A DNA stretch of 64,000 nt, from positions 1 to 64,000 of the forward strand of contig JASANC010003583.1 in NCBI GenBank assembly GCA_030248135.1, read 5' to 3'. The position numbers were made by a program, and so were the translations under genes. The notes under the pieces are model-generated. The model ran no database searches, was not told the DNA's origin, and saw nothing but the letters and a program-made list of their open reading frames with translations. The stretch is from Theristus sp. LFF4_11. Its lineage: Eukaryota > Nematoda > Chromadorea > Monhysterida > Xyalidae. Position 1 is the first letter of the stretch. Each line of letters opens with the position of its first letter. This document shows positions 44,760 to 57,254 of this stretch, piece by piece.

Positions 44760-45740
44760 TGCAAAAATTCTCAAAGCTGAAATGATTTTTTCAAATAGGT
44801 AGTTCATTTCCACACATTGTTAAATGTGCACTGCGCTGCGCTCAAAAGCGCTTTCTTTTCAAAAAAGGAATTGGAAAAAGAAAAAGGAAAAGTTGAAATA
44901 AAAAAAAGTTCGTTTCATTTTTTCATGTTGTTCAGTTGCTGCATGTTTTTTTTCTTTTGACAAAAATCCTAGCCTTTTTACAAAGTGAAAGTGCCTTGAT
45001 TGAAGTTTGTTGAGGGGGTGGGGGGGGTTGTTGGTTTACAAATTGCACAATATTATTTTCTATTTGCTGATTGGCTGCTTACACTTCCATTAACACACAC
45101 CGTCACTTACGTTTACGGTTTACCGTAGAGGTGTCATTTGTTCCATGATAAACGTGTTCAACCTTACGCTTTTGGAATCTTTTCAGTATCCCCTTTAATC
45201 AGTGATGCATATTGTCTTTTTTCAAGTTCTGCGACTGAATGCACGCAAAGATAGAAAACAGTTTTACGCTTAATGCGGGAATATTGAAGAATTGATATCG
45301 TGACTTTCAGGTTCACAGTTTGATTGACGGTTGTTCTGCCGCAAGTTTTTTTGTAAAACTTTGTAAAACCCGTTTTTACGCACATTGCATCATGCGCGTG
45401 ATGGGTTTTGTTTGTTGTTGAAAGTGGCAGACACGTTGGTATTGTTTTTTTCGTTTTCTCTTGTTTCGACGTTATCTTTTTCAATGCTTGTGGTGTTCTT
45501 GCTATGTGATTCGTTTAGTAATAAGTTGGCCATGGCTAGTGTTCCATTCCAGTGACAAACCATCAACATTTTTTCTTCTGATCATCTTTGTTGTTGCCAT
45601 TTTGCGCATACGGCACGGCACGTCACGTCACGTCACTTTAGGTCCCGTGCCATTGCATACTGCCGTTCCTACCTGACGTACGTCTGTATACGTCAGGTAT
45701 CTAGATATAAACGGGCCTTTAAATAAACAAATCAGAAAAA
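44760..45740. other. Intergenic region upstream of the isochorismatase-like gene
   Basis: Contains a family G trace near 44970 (CCTTTTTACAAAGTGAAAG) and a family F end near 45600-45720 (GGCACGTCACGTCACG ... ATAAACGGGCCTTTAA), which runs up to about 20 bp before the start codon. Confidence 0.4.
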
Positions 45741-47801
45741 ATGTCCCGCAAATACGCGCTGTTGGTCATTGACCTGCAAGAGTTCTTTCGTGAGTGCACC
45801 ACTGAACACATGGTGGCCGAATTGAACAAGACAATCAAGGAGTGTCGCGCCAAAAAGGTTTGAATTGTAAAAACTATTATCTTTTCATTCAATGCGTATG
45901 CACGTATAGGCTTGCAGTTTCAAGCATAAGCGAGAATTCAAAATTAGTGGAGTGGCCTGGGTCCCTGCTGGAATACGAACGGGTCACTTTAGGCAGTTCT
46001 GAGGTCCCACATCAAGCATAAAACTAACTTCTTTTCAACGTCCGTGAAACGCATTGAATGGCGAAAGCCAACATTGACTAATCAATCAACAGCAACAAAC
46101 CAAAATTAAAAACACCACACCATAAAAAATAAATGCAACCCAAAGGTGAAAAGGGTTGTCCAACAACCAAATTCATTTCCAAAGCCAGCCACCTCGCGAT
46201 TTTCTTTCTTTGGATCAAGAAAACTATTGCACCCATTTGTTTTTGTGTCACTCAAAGAATCTGAGGACCCCGTTCACTCGGTTTTACTAGCACACATAAA
46301 TACATACAGTATGGCCGAATAAATGAGGCAGTCCATCAAGGCGGGATCAGTCGCAGACTAGGAGTTGTCTTTATCAAAAATGCAAAACATAATTCCCAAT
46401 CATGTGTGCAACGGAAAAAGAATGAACAAAATAGCGCGGATAATCCGTTAGTTTAAAAAAACGCGTCAAATTTGGCACACAATTTAGTTTCTGAACGTCT
46501 TTTTTCTTACATTCAAAATTCGCGCGCTCCTTGAACCCTGAAAATAGTTGCCATGTTTAAATCGGCCATACCGTACCCAGATAACTCAGTTTTTTGTGCG
46601 TATCTTCAGATCCCCGTGATTTTCACGCACCAGGGTCATCGGTACCTGGCCGATCAGGGTGAAACGGGAGAACATTGGAAGGTAAAGATTGGTTAGTTTA
46701 GTTTCTCCCTGGCACCATGGCTCTTTTACACATGAGAGAAGAGAAACTTTATTGATTCTAGAAGAAAAGAAGAGGGAGAAGAGACAGAGTAGATCTAAAA
46801 AATCGATACAGCACGCGCTGCCAATGATCGGCGACAAGAGCTGGCAGCTGTTGCCGGAGCTCGACTTCGACAAGCAGCATGACATTGTTATTGACGAGAA
46901 ACGACGATACTGCTGCTTCTTTGGAACGCCGCTGGAGTCGATCTTGCGTGGTTTAAAGGTGAGAAACTGAAAATTAAAGTTTAGTATCTTTTCAGATCCG
47001 CTCGTATTGACGTAGCGCGTCACGTTACAGTGTACGTCTCATTCATGGAGCAAAAAGCAGCAATCCAGCACGTCACGTTACCTCTGGAACACGTTCTCGA
47101 TTATACGAGCATTCACACATGGCATGTCGTGACGTGCCGGATATACAGTACATCTGTCGTGCATGAAACTGGTCTTAATCACAAAAAGCACATGCCAATC
47201 CGAATCCAGCCCAAACATCACCACGACACCCAGTGACAGTCATCAACCCTTTGTTCCCTGCGTTCCAAAGGTGGATTCACTGATAATCAGCGGCTGTTTG
47301 ACGAACGTCTGCTGCGAGACGACGGCGCGCTCGGGCGTTCATGCGCGATTACAAAGTGATGTTCCTCAGCGACGGATGCGGCACGTTCACCAAGGTCGGC
47401 CGGGCGGGGACCGGATTATGGCGGCATGTAATGTCGAACCCCAAATAATAGGGAGTCAGCTAATTCGTTGGTGATTATGGTATGCGTTACTTTCTGTGTA
47501 GAGCAAACCCCGCCCCCCGCAGAAATGCGCGGGCACTGAAAACACGCATCACGTGACCACCAACCAACACTTGCAACACGGACTGTGGTGCGAGATTTTG
47601 TGAAATCACACCTGGGAAAATTGAACGGATAACGTTTGACTGACGAAACAGACCGGAGTCAACCTTTTTTTTACAACTGCATTGTGTTTGATTTTTTTCT
47701 AGGAGATGCAGGACGCCGCGTTGTTGAATGTCGGCTTTGCGTTTGGTCGGGTGCTCACGTGCCAAGAGCTGCGTGACTCGGTGCTCAGCGAATGCCAGTA
47801 A
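45741..47801 (+). CDS. Isochorismatase-like cysteine hydrolase, frameshifted
   Basis: Exons 45741-45857, 46610-46681, 46812-46958, 47271-47394 and 47703-47801. It starts MSRKYALLVIDLQEFF with the catalytic Asp of the family (VIDLQ). Exon 2 has VIFTHQGHRYLADQGETGEHW. Exon 3 has DEKRRYCCFFGTPLESIL with the catalytic Lys, and exon 4 SLIISGCLTNVCCETTA with the nucleophile-region Cys. These are cytosolic hydrolases of the nicotinamidase/isochorismatase fold; the substrate is unknown. Exons 1-3 and 5 are in phase, but exon 4 is 124 nt, one base too many. Just after the CETTAR motif (about 47325-47332) the frame shifts, and the second half (MRDYKVMFLSDGCGTF) continues in a different frame that fits exon 5. 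This could be a real disabling mutation or a sequence error. Confidence 0.8.
46312..46575 (+). mobile_element. Family D MITE ending 35 bp before exon 2 of the isochorismatase-like gene
   Basis: Starts CAGTATGGCCGAATAAATGA and ends AATCGGCCATACCG with TA on both sides. Third copy of the family at 9540 and 14064, again in sense orientation in an intron and close to the acceptor. Confidence 0.8.
47432..47570. mobile_element. Family B MITE, diverged
   Basis: GTCGAACCCCAAATAATAGG ... GCATCACGTGACCACCAACC, in intron 4 of the isochorismatase-like gene. The right terminus is lost. Confidence 0.5.
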
Positions 47802-48671
47802 AATATGGTGCACACCAAAAATGGGTGCACTTTGCACCTGAAATGGTGCATCGAGCGAGAGTTTTGTTAATTTACGTCCAGAACATGACGTCCGGTTTTT
47901 TATAATCGATCATGACTTTTTATGTGACAGGAACCCTCGGTTTATTTGCTGAAAACACATGAAATCATTGTGGCTGGACTGACGAAAGGTCTTTTTTGTG
48001 AGAAGCAAGAACAAAACCAAGAAAATTGGCCATCAATCAAAACAACGCAAAAAACATCACTGGTTGGTTGAGTTGCTTGAAGTGCAGATTCACAACGTTC
48101 CTTTAAAACTTCAAATTGACTAAAAAAAGTTCGCCATCTTACCACAGACACAAACAATTTGTGACAGTCTAACAGCATTTTGCATCGATTACCGGAAAAA
48201 TACAGATCACTCTTGAATTCTGGTGCTGACTGCAAAAAAAGATCAGAGAACCGGTAACTGCAACGAAGCCTGCTTATTCGCATCAAAAACGGAATGAAAT
48301 GATTTGCATCAAAAGTCACAAAACAAACCAATAACAACTGATCTGCTCCAAAAACAAACTTCCTGTCCCGTACTGCACATGATGTTGACTGAACAATTCA
48401 AATTGTATTTTTAAAACTTAAGTCATGCATCTTTTATCTTCTTCCAAAAGTTTCACCATCTCGAAAACAGAAAACAACAGCCAACCAACAAATCAGTCAG
48501 CCAAAACAAAGAACAAGCACACACCTCGACTCGAATCATATAACACGCAACGCAATAATACTGAGAAAAACGAGAAATAAAAATGATAACAACAACCGAT
48601 AATGAGCGGGGATCAATGAATAAACGACTGAAAGAAAAAAAAAACACCGAACACGGGAAAAAATCCGAATC
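47802..48671. other. Convergent intergenic region
   Basis: Lies between the isochorismatase-like stop and the FKBP stop. A-rich, with no exon or repeat family that I can support. Confidence 0.35.
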
Positions 48672-51600
48672 CTATTTTTCGGATTGCACAGGCGGCGCAG
48701 CGGCATCGACAACCGGTGTTTCATCCATGATCAGATTTTTCGGATCAAACGACTCCTCCACCTTCTCGTCCACATCCTTCATTTCTTCGTCCTCACCACC
48801 GCCGTCGTCTCCATTCATCGCGTCGTTTTTCTCATTTTCGTCCTGCGCTTTCTGCTTTGGCCACTGTTTCTCGTTGGCGATGCGAATCTGTGTTGTTGTT
48901 GTTGTTGTTTTTCAAAAATGGCAGAATAAAAAACGTTTCAAAATAATGGCAAGCGGGGATGTTATCCGTTTTTCCTCCTTTTTATAGATTTAGCACGCGA
49001 GCACGATGATTGGCCGAATTCAGTTGACAGAACGGCCAATAAGCATCACCAAGTGAAATGAAGCTACAAAGTTGATATGCGTGATACTTTGTAGCTTTTC
49101 AAAATTGAGATTTGTTGTAATGCAATGCAAAAATGAGTCACTTTAATGATGAAAATAACACGTAAATTAATTCAAAGCACTGATTGGTTAAAAAACCATG
49201 CTGGATCCTGTTAATTATTCTGCAAAAAAACTTTGAACACAATTCGAATTAATAATAAAAAACCACCTTTTCTTCCTCCTCAATGAACTTCGAAAACAAC
49301 GCCTTGTAGCGGTGTTTCTCTTTGGCGCGAAATTCGTTCAACTTTCGTTTCACTAACGCTGCTTGACTGATAGCGGCCTGAAACGGTGGGACAGGAAAAA
49401 AACATCTCATTTGTTTTTTTTTTCATTAGCCTTTTTCAACGTCAAGCAACACATCTGTTTTTCATTGGAACTTTTTTCAACGTTGACAAATTACAAAAAT
49501 CACAACAACACACAAAATAAACAAAGACAATACCAATGAAATCAATAAAACTCCAACCTTGTTGTCCGGTTCAATAGCAACGACACGTTCGTAATCTTCC
49601 AGGGCCTCTTCGAAGTCCTTTTGCTGCTCTAATGCCTGAAATGTTTGGCCATTCCAGACTGAGATCAGAAATAAATGCATCTTAAAAAACTCAATCAAAT
49701 CCAGCCAATCAGCGCGCTCCAATATTGCACAGTCGACCCGTTCGTTTGTTCTAGGGTTGGCGCAGGAAAACGGCCTTTTTTATTTTGTATTTTTGTATGC
49801 ATGACTTCTCTGTGTATGTACGATCTAACTCGATAACACATGCAAACCAGACTCTTTTTTCACAACAATTTACGCACAGAATGCATGCATCAACCAATCA
49901 GCTAGTTGGATATGTTATGGAGTTCGAAAGTATGTCTTCTTTTCAAACTGATCCCGCCCTTTTTTCTTTTGCGGGCTGGCTCTATATCCTGCTGAAAAAG
50001 ATGACAGCTTTCAAAAAACACCCCATACCTGCGCACGTCTATACAACGCCTTCACGTTATCGGCGTCCAACCCAAGCGCCGCGTTACAGTGCTTGATACA
50101 CTCTACAGTGGCGTCCATTTTCAAATAGCACAGCGCCAAATTCAAATTTGCCGCCAAAAGTAGTCGATCACGCTGCGTCTGCTTCTCGGCGTCGAGGTTC
50201 TTCTCGAGCGACAACAGATCGTCCACCTTCTTGTATTTCTGTATCGCGAGACGGAGGTTCTGTTGCTGAAATGCGAGAGAGACGCTGAATTAATGGAGGT
50301 TGGTTGATTGCGGCACTGATAAGGAAAACCTAGACGCCGTCAGTGATTGAGCCTGAGAATTCAAGGCGACCGCCGGTAGCAAACGTAACAACCAGGCAAT
50401 TTTCAAAATTTCGAAACAAGGTCCCCCTCACGTGGCGAGGGCATTGGTTCCTCCACGGGATGGTGAGCCGTCCGTTCCCCAAACCCACCGGAGTTAGGTA
50501 CCTTCGGGTTTCCGGAATCGGTGAGGGGCGTGCTTCAAGTATAATTAAAAAAGGAACCATTTCCAGTCCAGACGAACCTGAAACAGTTCGGTGCCTCGTT
50601 GCTTCTGCACTTCCGCCTCGGCCAGTTTCTCCTCGGACGACATCTCCCACGATTGTTTCGCCTGAACAAAATATCTCATTTAAAAATTTTTGCGACTCAA
50701 TTCATGCATCGGTGAAAGATCAGTTAGTCTCTTGCTTGACGCGGCAATTCAAAATCTGGCGAAGTGACCCAAGTTCGTAAGATGTGGCAGAGTCACTTAA
50801 GAAACTGAATTGAAGTGAATTGAACTGCACGCGTGGTGACGGCAGCGTTTCAAGTCAAGCACCATGGAACAACGCCTAGGCCTGTTCATACTGACGTATG
50901 CTGACGTACGTCAAAGGCACGTCTCCACCAATACGGTAATATGCCGAAACAAGAGACCTGACGTGACGTGCCGCACACGCATACGTCAGTATGAATGGCC
51001 CTCAACACTATCAGATACGAGCTGTGTTTGGTTGAACAAGACCAGAACAACAAAACAAATCAACCAATTTGCATGGTGGCTCTCAGGCATTTCGGCCTGG
51101 CAAACATCCTATGCAGAAGAGGGGTGGCCTCATCAGTGATGTGCCGCTCTTAAGGCCCGTTCATACAGACGTATGCATGTACGGCACGGCACGTTAGGTC
51201 TTGTGTTATTGCATATTACCGTTCATGGAGACGTGCCTTTGACGTACGTCGACGTACGGCAGCATACGTCAGTATGAACGGGCCTTCAAAGCGTGCCGCT
51301 CGAAACACAAAAATGGCGAACCTTTTCGAAATCGTCCAGCGTCACGTCAAACCTGAGCGCCGTGTTCGGCGGCACCTTCCATTTCGTGCTGCCCGACTCA
51401 CCGTAGCCCCATTTCGGCGCCAAATCAATCTCGCAGCGCTCGTGTTTCTTCATGCGGAGCAACTGGAGAAAAGTTTTTTTTGCTTGACCACTCTTTTGCA
51501 GAATGAAACGAGGCGAAACTTTTGAATACCTGAAAGGATCAACACATTTTTTCTTGTCACACATGAAATATCTTTGATTTGGTTGCGAGACTCAGTGCGG

Positions 51601-54314
51601 TACACAGTTTCATGCATGACGCGGTAATTTAAAACTGGTAATTTGATCCGATCCGACGTCCGAGTCCCCGAAGTTGGGTCGGATCACTTAGGCCATTTTT
51701 TCCACGTTTGCAAACGCATTGAGTCGCAGAACCTTGAGCGGCATTCAAGAAGCAGTATTAGTGACGCGTAGCTGTGTCAAAACATAGCTACGCGTCACTA
51801 GATACTGGTTCATGAATGCTCCTTCAAAAAATTGATAATATAAAACGTCCTTGGTCGCATGCAACTATATGTTCAACAACTAAGAAACAAAAGTAACAAA
51901 ACTGAAAATTTCAAATAACTCGCTCACCGCTTTATCAATGCCCTCCGGCAAGTCAACCAGCAGACATTCACCGAGCACATAGTTGACCTGTTGTGTCTCA
52001 TAGAACAGATCGCCTAATTCTCGCTTTTCGTTCAGCGTCCAGCCCTTTATGGTGGCTGAAACATGCGGCAGAGAGATACAAAATGTGAGACAGTAAGCAT
52101 GACGAAGCGCGCGGTCTTTACACGATCTCATTAGATACGCTCCTTTTCATGGTGAGGAAAGATGGTAATGATAAAATTAATGGGTTTCGGTGTTGATCAT
52201 TTTGAGATACCAGTGAGTGGTAGGTAATAAAGGCACAAGTTTTGCAAAATAAAGCAACAATTGTGTCGTCGAGCACCGGAACAAGATACAGTTCAGATTA
52301 CAAACTGGTAATACAGCCTTAGACCGACAACCAGTTGTGATTTGACATCTCTCAGAATGAACGCGAAATGTAAAAAAGTTCCAAAATGATGTTTCCAAAA
52401 AACTCAACATTCTCAGTCACTTGAGGAGATGAATTGATCAAAGCAACAATCGTGAAACAACAAAAAGAATCCACAGTCTATTTCGATGTCATGCAATTCG
52501 CTGAATGGCTGGCGACCACGTGATGCTGCACGCATTCGGTGCAGGACAGGCTCCGCCTCCAACGTGATCGCCAACCAATCAGCTAATTGCAAACAGAAAG
52601 AATCTAACCGGTGACTTTTGCGCCCTCGTTTGGTGTCGTGTACAATTCGCCTTCCGTGATTGTTTGGCGCATGATTGATTTGTCGTTGTCTGGGGAAATG
52701 TCCTCCGCTTCCCAGTCGAACAATTCGATCTACAGAAGAGCAAAAAAAGGAGCGAAGAAGTAACACGATCCTGAATGAACTTTTTAGACCGTCAGTCCGC
52801 ATTTACTTTAAATAGTGCAGCGGAACGCGCAAGAAGCTGCGTAACCAAATCATTGAGAAATCGTTCGTGGCCATTAGGCACCTCAGAAAATCGTCTCGAG
52901 ATCCAGTACGCTGATCCAGATCCAGATCCGAAATGCTAAAATATAAATGTGTCGTCACCTCAAAGATCAAAGTAGAATCTGGCGGGATTTTCGGTGGCGA
53001 GCCCGTCTTTCCATACGCGTAGTCCGGCTTGCACGTCAGCACACAGCACTCGCCGCGTTTCATGCTGGCGACGCCGAGGTCCCATGCTTTGATCACCTGT
53101 GTAACAAAACATACGTACACTCTGTCTCGGTGATATACGCAACTAGCTGAATGGTTGGTCTTGGTCATGAGCTATTCTCAGCGCTGATTGGATCGTCATT
53201 ACGTCATGTTGCATATATTTTCCAGATGGACTGTATTTTGCCGTCTGACGACCTGTGCAAAAAAGCAATATATTTTGTTGAGCAATTCTGTATATTGTGC
53301 CCGAGGCTTGCTTGAGACAGACGTACGTTCACAATTAGTCACTACAGTTCAGCTCTAAATTCTAGGGAATCAGCTATACTCACTGTCATCTTACATGGTC
53401 TGCTGTTGAGTGTTGATTGGCCACAAACTTCTCGAGCATGATTTGACACGTGGAATAAAATCAGCAGGCTTTTGAGACTTTTCCTTCTGTTTCAGTCTGC
53501 CGTTAACGATCGCGAAAACTTTTGTCAATTATGAAGAAGCAAAACCAATTGACGAAAAAATCTGTGCTGCCAATTCTAAACCTAACCAATCAGCTCACCT
53601 GCAAGCTCACTGAAATTCGAGATTGCATTCAACTTTGTTGTTTTCGATGTTTGTTTTCGAGTGAGTACTGAGTTGAGTCGAGTTTAGAGTGAGTGCGTTT
53701 CAAATTCTAAACTGTTGTTTTCGAGTGTCACAGAGTGCAATTGGCTCACTGACCTGACCACGGCCGAGTGTAAAGTCGAACAGCTCGCCCCGATCTCGAC
53801 TCGAGTCAAACTTGGTGCCGTCGGTCAACGTGCCGACATAGTGAACCTGGAATGGTTTTTTTGTTTGATTACGATCAAGAAAAACAAAACTGGGGGCGGA
53901 GGGAGGGACAGTTTTTTTGCGTTTGACAATGTGTAACAATGAAATGGTGCACTGTTCGTTCCAGTGCGTTTAACTGAACGAATATAGCAGTAACAAAGTG
54001 AAAACAGAACCACATATGGGTTTATGCGGTGAAATAAAACGAAACAAGACAAAACAACAAGAAACAAAACGAAACAAGAACAAAACAAACAGAAGTCCCA
54101 CCTTGACTTTATTGCCTTTGCTCGGACGGGCTTCGCCAATGCCCTCTTTTTTGATCACTTTCAAAACACCGCCGTCCTGAAAAAATGAGTTTGTTGTGAT
54201 GACTTTTGTCTTTTCAATGACACAAACGCAAAATGCAAACCAAACCTTCGCTTCGGTCAAATCGACTCCGTTTTCATCGCTCTCAATCTTCTGATCGGTT
54301 TCAGCAGCCGACAT
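48672..54314 (-). CDS. FKBP4/FKBP5-type peptidyl-prolyl isomerase (two FKBP domains plus TPRs), 12 exons
   Basis: Exons, right to left: 54246-54314, 54102-54176, 53754-53846, 52959-53096, 52609-52729, 51928-52055, 51322-51462, 50578-50661, 50029-50265, 49558-49635, 49267-49377, 48672-48887. All phases close, giving 496 aa (human FKBP4 is about 459). Start [19 protein letters not shown]1 (residues ~24-128) has the active-site pattern [53 protein letters not shown] and [19 protein letters not shown] continuity. FK2 (~150-255) is weaker in active-site residues, as in FKBP52: [18 protein letters not shown]. Three TPRs (~270-400) follow: [47 protein letters not shown]; these normally dock the Hsp90 MEEVD tail. 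The tail is acidic ([15 protein letters not shown]). A cytosolic Hsp90 co-chaperone is the expected role. Confidence 0.96.
50405..50530. repeat. Family H repeat fragment, in FKBP intron 8
   Basis: CTCACGTGGCGAGGGCATTG, TTCCTCCACGGGATGG and CCACCGGAGTTAGGTACCTT then CGGGTTTCCGGAATCGG. Same order as 38360-38485. Confidence 0.4.
50882..51005. mobile_element. Family F MITE (Harbinger-like)
   Basis: GGCCTGTTCATACTGACGTA ... CATACGTCAGTATGAATGGC, with GTACGTCAAAGGCACGTCTC and GACGTGACGTGCCG inside. In FKBP intron 7. Confidence 0.75.
51151..51288. mobile_element. Family F MITE (Harbinger-like), best copy
   Basis: TTAAGGCCCGTTCATACAGA at the left, CAGTATGAACGGGCCTTCAA at the right. The GGCCCGTTCATAC ends and TTA/TAA-type flanks fit PIF/Harbinger MITEs. 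Inverted with respect to 50882-51005, only ~150 bp away in the same intron. Confidence 0.75.
51733..51822. mobile_element. Family E hairpin MITE, in FKBP intron 6
   Basis: GCGGCATTCAAGAAGCAGTA ... ATACTGGTTCATGAATGCTC, with a TAGTGACGCGTAGCTGTG and CATAGCTACGCGTCACTA stem. Confidence 0.75.
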
Positions 54315-55319
54315 TTTGACAGCGCGCCGTTTTTTTCGTTCTCTTGCGTTCACCACACGCTGACGCGGTTTTTCAAATCAAACTTGCTTTTGTGGTTGCT
54401 GCAGTAAAATTCACAAATCTAAAAAAAATTTGATCGCAGAAATTGAAAAAATAAAGGAGCAAAAGAAAGCTTCTGGAAACTTCGGGCAAGATCAACAAAA
54501 AAATTGCTCGAGCTAGGAATTGTGTTTGGGGTTTGCCTCAAGCCATCAATGTTGTTCGTTTGTTAAAAAACAAAAATCAAAAAAAAACAAATATCGACAT
54601 TTTTGGGTTGGCCTGATTTATTAAAAACCGCTTCAGATAAAACACGCTCTGTCAAAAAAACTTTCAAAAGGTAGCAGACAAATGCTAATTAGAAGGAAAA
54701 CGAAGAAAAGAAAGAAGGAAAGGAAAGGGAGCGATTTCGCTTTGTGATTGTGATAGGCTGGCGGTTGCGATCAGGGTTGTTATGTGTTTGATTCACTTTT
54801 TAAACTGTCGGCATTGCCGACTCAGCAAGCGTCAAAGTCCGTTGCTAAAGAAAACACAACAGTGTGTGGTGTGGTGCAAAACGGCGCGACGACGACCGAT
54901 ACAAACAAACCGATACCGATACACACATACACACAAACATTGATTGATTGATTTGAAACCACGCCGTCGCCATGCCGTGCCAGTAACGCCGCTTCAAGGA
55001 AGATAGAAATTTGCAAGTCATTTGATCAAGATATTGATATTGACCAGCTGTACTGGAGCTAGCCAAGGGTTTTTCTGTTGGATTCGTTGAACGAACGTTC
55101 GCTTTTGCGACCAGCGACGTAGTTCATAGTTCACAGTTTCAAATAAACTATGAACCATGAACTAGTTCGACAATTCACAAATTTTTTGTTCCCTTGCTTG
55201 CGCAGTATCCGTGCTCAGTACTTCATTACTGAATCTTCAACCAACGGCAATGGCTATGATGGTCGAGCGAGATCAACGTCGTCGTCAACAAGCGGCAAGT
55301 TTCCCCAACAATCAAAATC

Positions 55320-55860
55320 AATTTAAAAATTTTTTTGGCTGATTGAACTTGAAAAAACGTTCAAATTGTCGGAGGAAAATCTGAGGGCCAATAAAACTAT
55401 GTGCATTCGAACAGCGCAGGCGTCTTCGGGAAGTCATGAAATATGGGGAATCAGCTGATAGGTTGGTGCTGGTCAGCTGGTGGTGGTGGTCACGTGATGC
55501 ATGCTTTTCTGTCAATGTCAAAGAAATCTTTTTTTGGTTTTCGAACGCTTCTGTCGAAGAATTTCGATTCTCGCGGAAACGCTGCCAAAAAACAGCGAAA
55601 AACAAGCATACGCACAAAAACGAGCAGTGTTACGAGTTTGAGGGTCACAGTGGCGCCACCAGCATTGCTTGAGAGCATCGTTCGACTCAACATTGCGGTG
55701 TGCGCTCAACTTTGACGCGATCGTTGTTGGTCGGTTGGTTTTTCAAAATGGAGCCACACGCGTATTCTGAAGTTTGAAGGTACGTACGGATAGGGTTCGC
55801 AACGGGAAGAAAACTCCGTTTTTCCCAGGAAAACAGCCGACAACATTCAAAATTCTCAGC
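55320..55860. other. Intergenic region with a family B MITE fragment
   Basis: A family B half (GGGGAATCAGCTGATAGGTT, GTCACGTGATGCATGC) lies at 55443-55505. No exon supported. The region from 54315 to 55320 upstream of the FKBP start also shows none. Confidence 0.35.
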
Positions 55861-56246
55861 TAGGGATGGCACGGAATAGAAACCGTTTTTTGACCGGTTT
55901 CTTTTCACGCCAAAAATAAAAACCCGGTTTTTTTACCAATAGAAAATCTGAATTTTCAGTCGTCGAAACAAATTCAAAATTTCAGTCGTCGAATCCACCA
56001 TTCTATTCTGTTATTCAGTTCTATTGCCTGTTGGTGGCTAGAACACCGTTGATTATTGTTCACAAAACCGACAAGAACAGGTTTTAGCCAGCTCTTCTTG
56101 CTCAATTGTGTGTTTGGCAAAATCCAGAGCAATATTCTGAAGCTGGAAAACCATTTTCGAGAAAAACGTCCTGGTTAAAAAACAGTTGTAAAACCGTAAA
56201 AATAAACCGGTTTCTTTTCAAAAAACGGTTTTTTCCCATATTTCTA
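55861..56246. mobile_element. Probable hAT-like MITE with AAACCGTTTTTT ends
   Basis: Starts TAGGGATGGCACGGAATAGA with AAACCGTTTTTTGACCGG; the far end has AAACCGGTTTCTTTTC, AAAACGGTTTTTTCCC and TTTCTA. Sub-terminal repeats resemble the elements at 31173 and 60367. No target duplication is evident. Confidence 0.5.
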
Positions 56247-56261
56247 AGATTTTCCAATGGT

Positions 56262-56999
56262 GCAGGAACGCGTCGACCGGCGTGATGGCCGTGGCACCAT
56301 CGGAACCACCATAACGACTGTGCTTTGACACGAACTGGACGCGCGCTGTCGGGTGGCTCGTGCGCGTCGCTTCAGAGTAGGAATCAGCTTCGTTTTGCTG
56401 GTTTTCCAGGTCTGGGCAAAAAAATCAATGTGTCAAACAGTAAATAATGCAATGGATATTGCAATGGCCGATAGCTCGGTGTTTCGGTGCTTGCTTGGTT
56501 AGACTGCGTGACAGATACGGTGCGTGGTCGTTCATTTGTTGTCGATGCCTGGCATTTTGTTGCGACGTCCGTTCGCCAAAGTACGGCACCAGGCGACGAA
56601 ACTCTTCAGCAAAGCGGCCGCCGTTGATGGCCTCGTTGCAAGCACTGAGCAACTCCTGTGGTTGGTTTATTATACTGCATCGTTTCATTGTGTTTGTTAT
56701 TCAATATTAAGCTGATTTGAACTTTTTTCAAAACAAATCATCTGATGCGCTTGGCTTCTCTACGTCACTGGTCGTGGCAAGCAAGGAAGAGCAACATTGA
56801 AACAAAATATACTGTAAGTGTTTTCTCATTCAGTGGTTAGTTTTATCTAACATCTGTTGTTTAGAAACGGTTACCCGTGTTCAATGTGAAATTTTCAACC
56901 TATGTGTGCCCTAGCGTGGTCGTCGTCCATTCCAACCCGCTTCAATATAAATTGCTTCACTTCGAACCGCCCCGGCGGCCGCTCGGGCTGATCAGCCAT
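56262..56999 (-). CDS. Small unrecognised protein, three exons
   Basis: Exons, right to left: about 56935-56999, about 56500-56655 and about 56262-56408. It starts MADQPERPPGRFEVKQFILK. Exon 2 holds ELLSACNEAINGGRFAEEFR and LVPYFGERTSQQNARHRQQM. Exon 3 holds NQQNEADSYSEATRTSHPTA and HSRYGGSDGATAITPVDAFL. Good codon-level coherence and usable splice sites support a real gene, but I do not recognise the family; exon 2 looks helical. The exon 2 donor (CGCA then GTCTAA) and the C-terminal end were chosen only on phase. A hAT-like MITE starts within ~20 bp of the last exon, so the gene may be truncated. Confidence 0.4.
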
Positions 57000-57085
57000 G
57001 GCACGCTATCGCGGCAGAACATGTTCAGCCTTCAATTAACAGTGCCAATCAATCAACGAATCAATCACTCAAAGCAAACAAAGGT

Positions 57086-57254
57086 ACAGTCAAAGTCTAA
57101 ATTATAGGGTATCAGCTGATTGGGTGGTGGTCACGTGACGCATGCTTTCTGTGCAGGGATTGCTGTGGGAAGGCGGAGTTTGGTTTACACAGATGCATGC
57201 ATCAAGACCACCAACAACCAATCAACTGATTCGGTATATTTTGGAGTTCGACTG
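57086..57254. mobile_element. Family B MITE
   Basis: Preceded by TA. CAGTCAAAGTCTAAATTATA ... TTTTGGAGTTCGACTG, with ATCAGCTGATTGGGTGGTGG and GTCACGTGACGCATGC. Confidence 0.7.

Noticed and set aside
48583..48987. Plus-strand frame rich in Ser and Phe
   Set aside because: It is the antisense shadow of the last, acidic exon of the FKBP gene.
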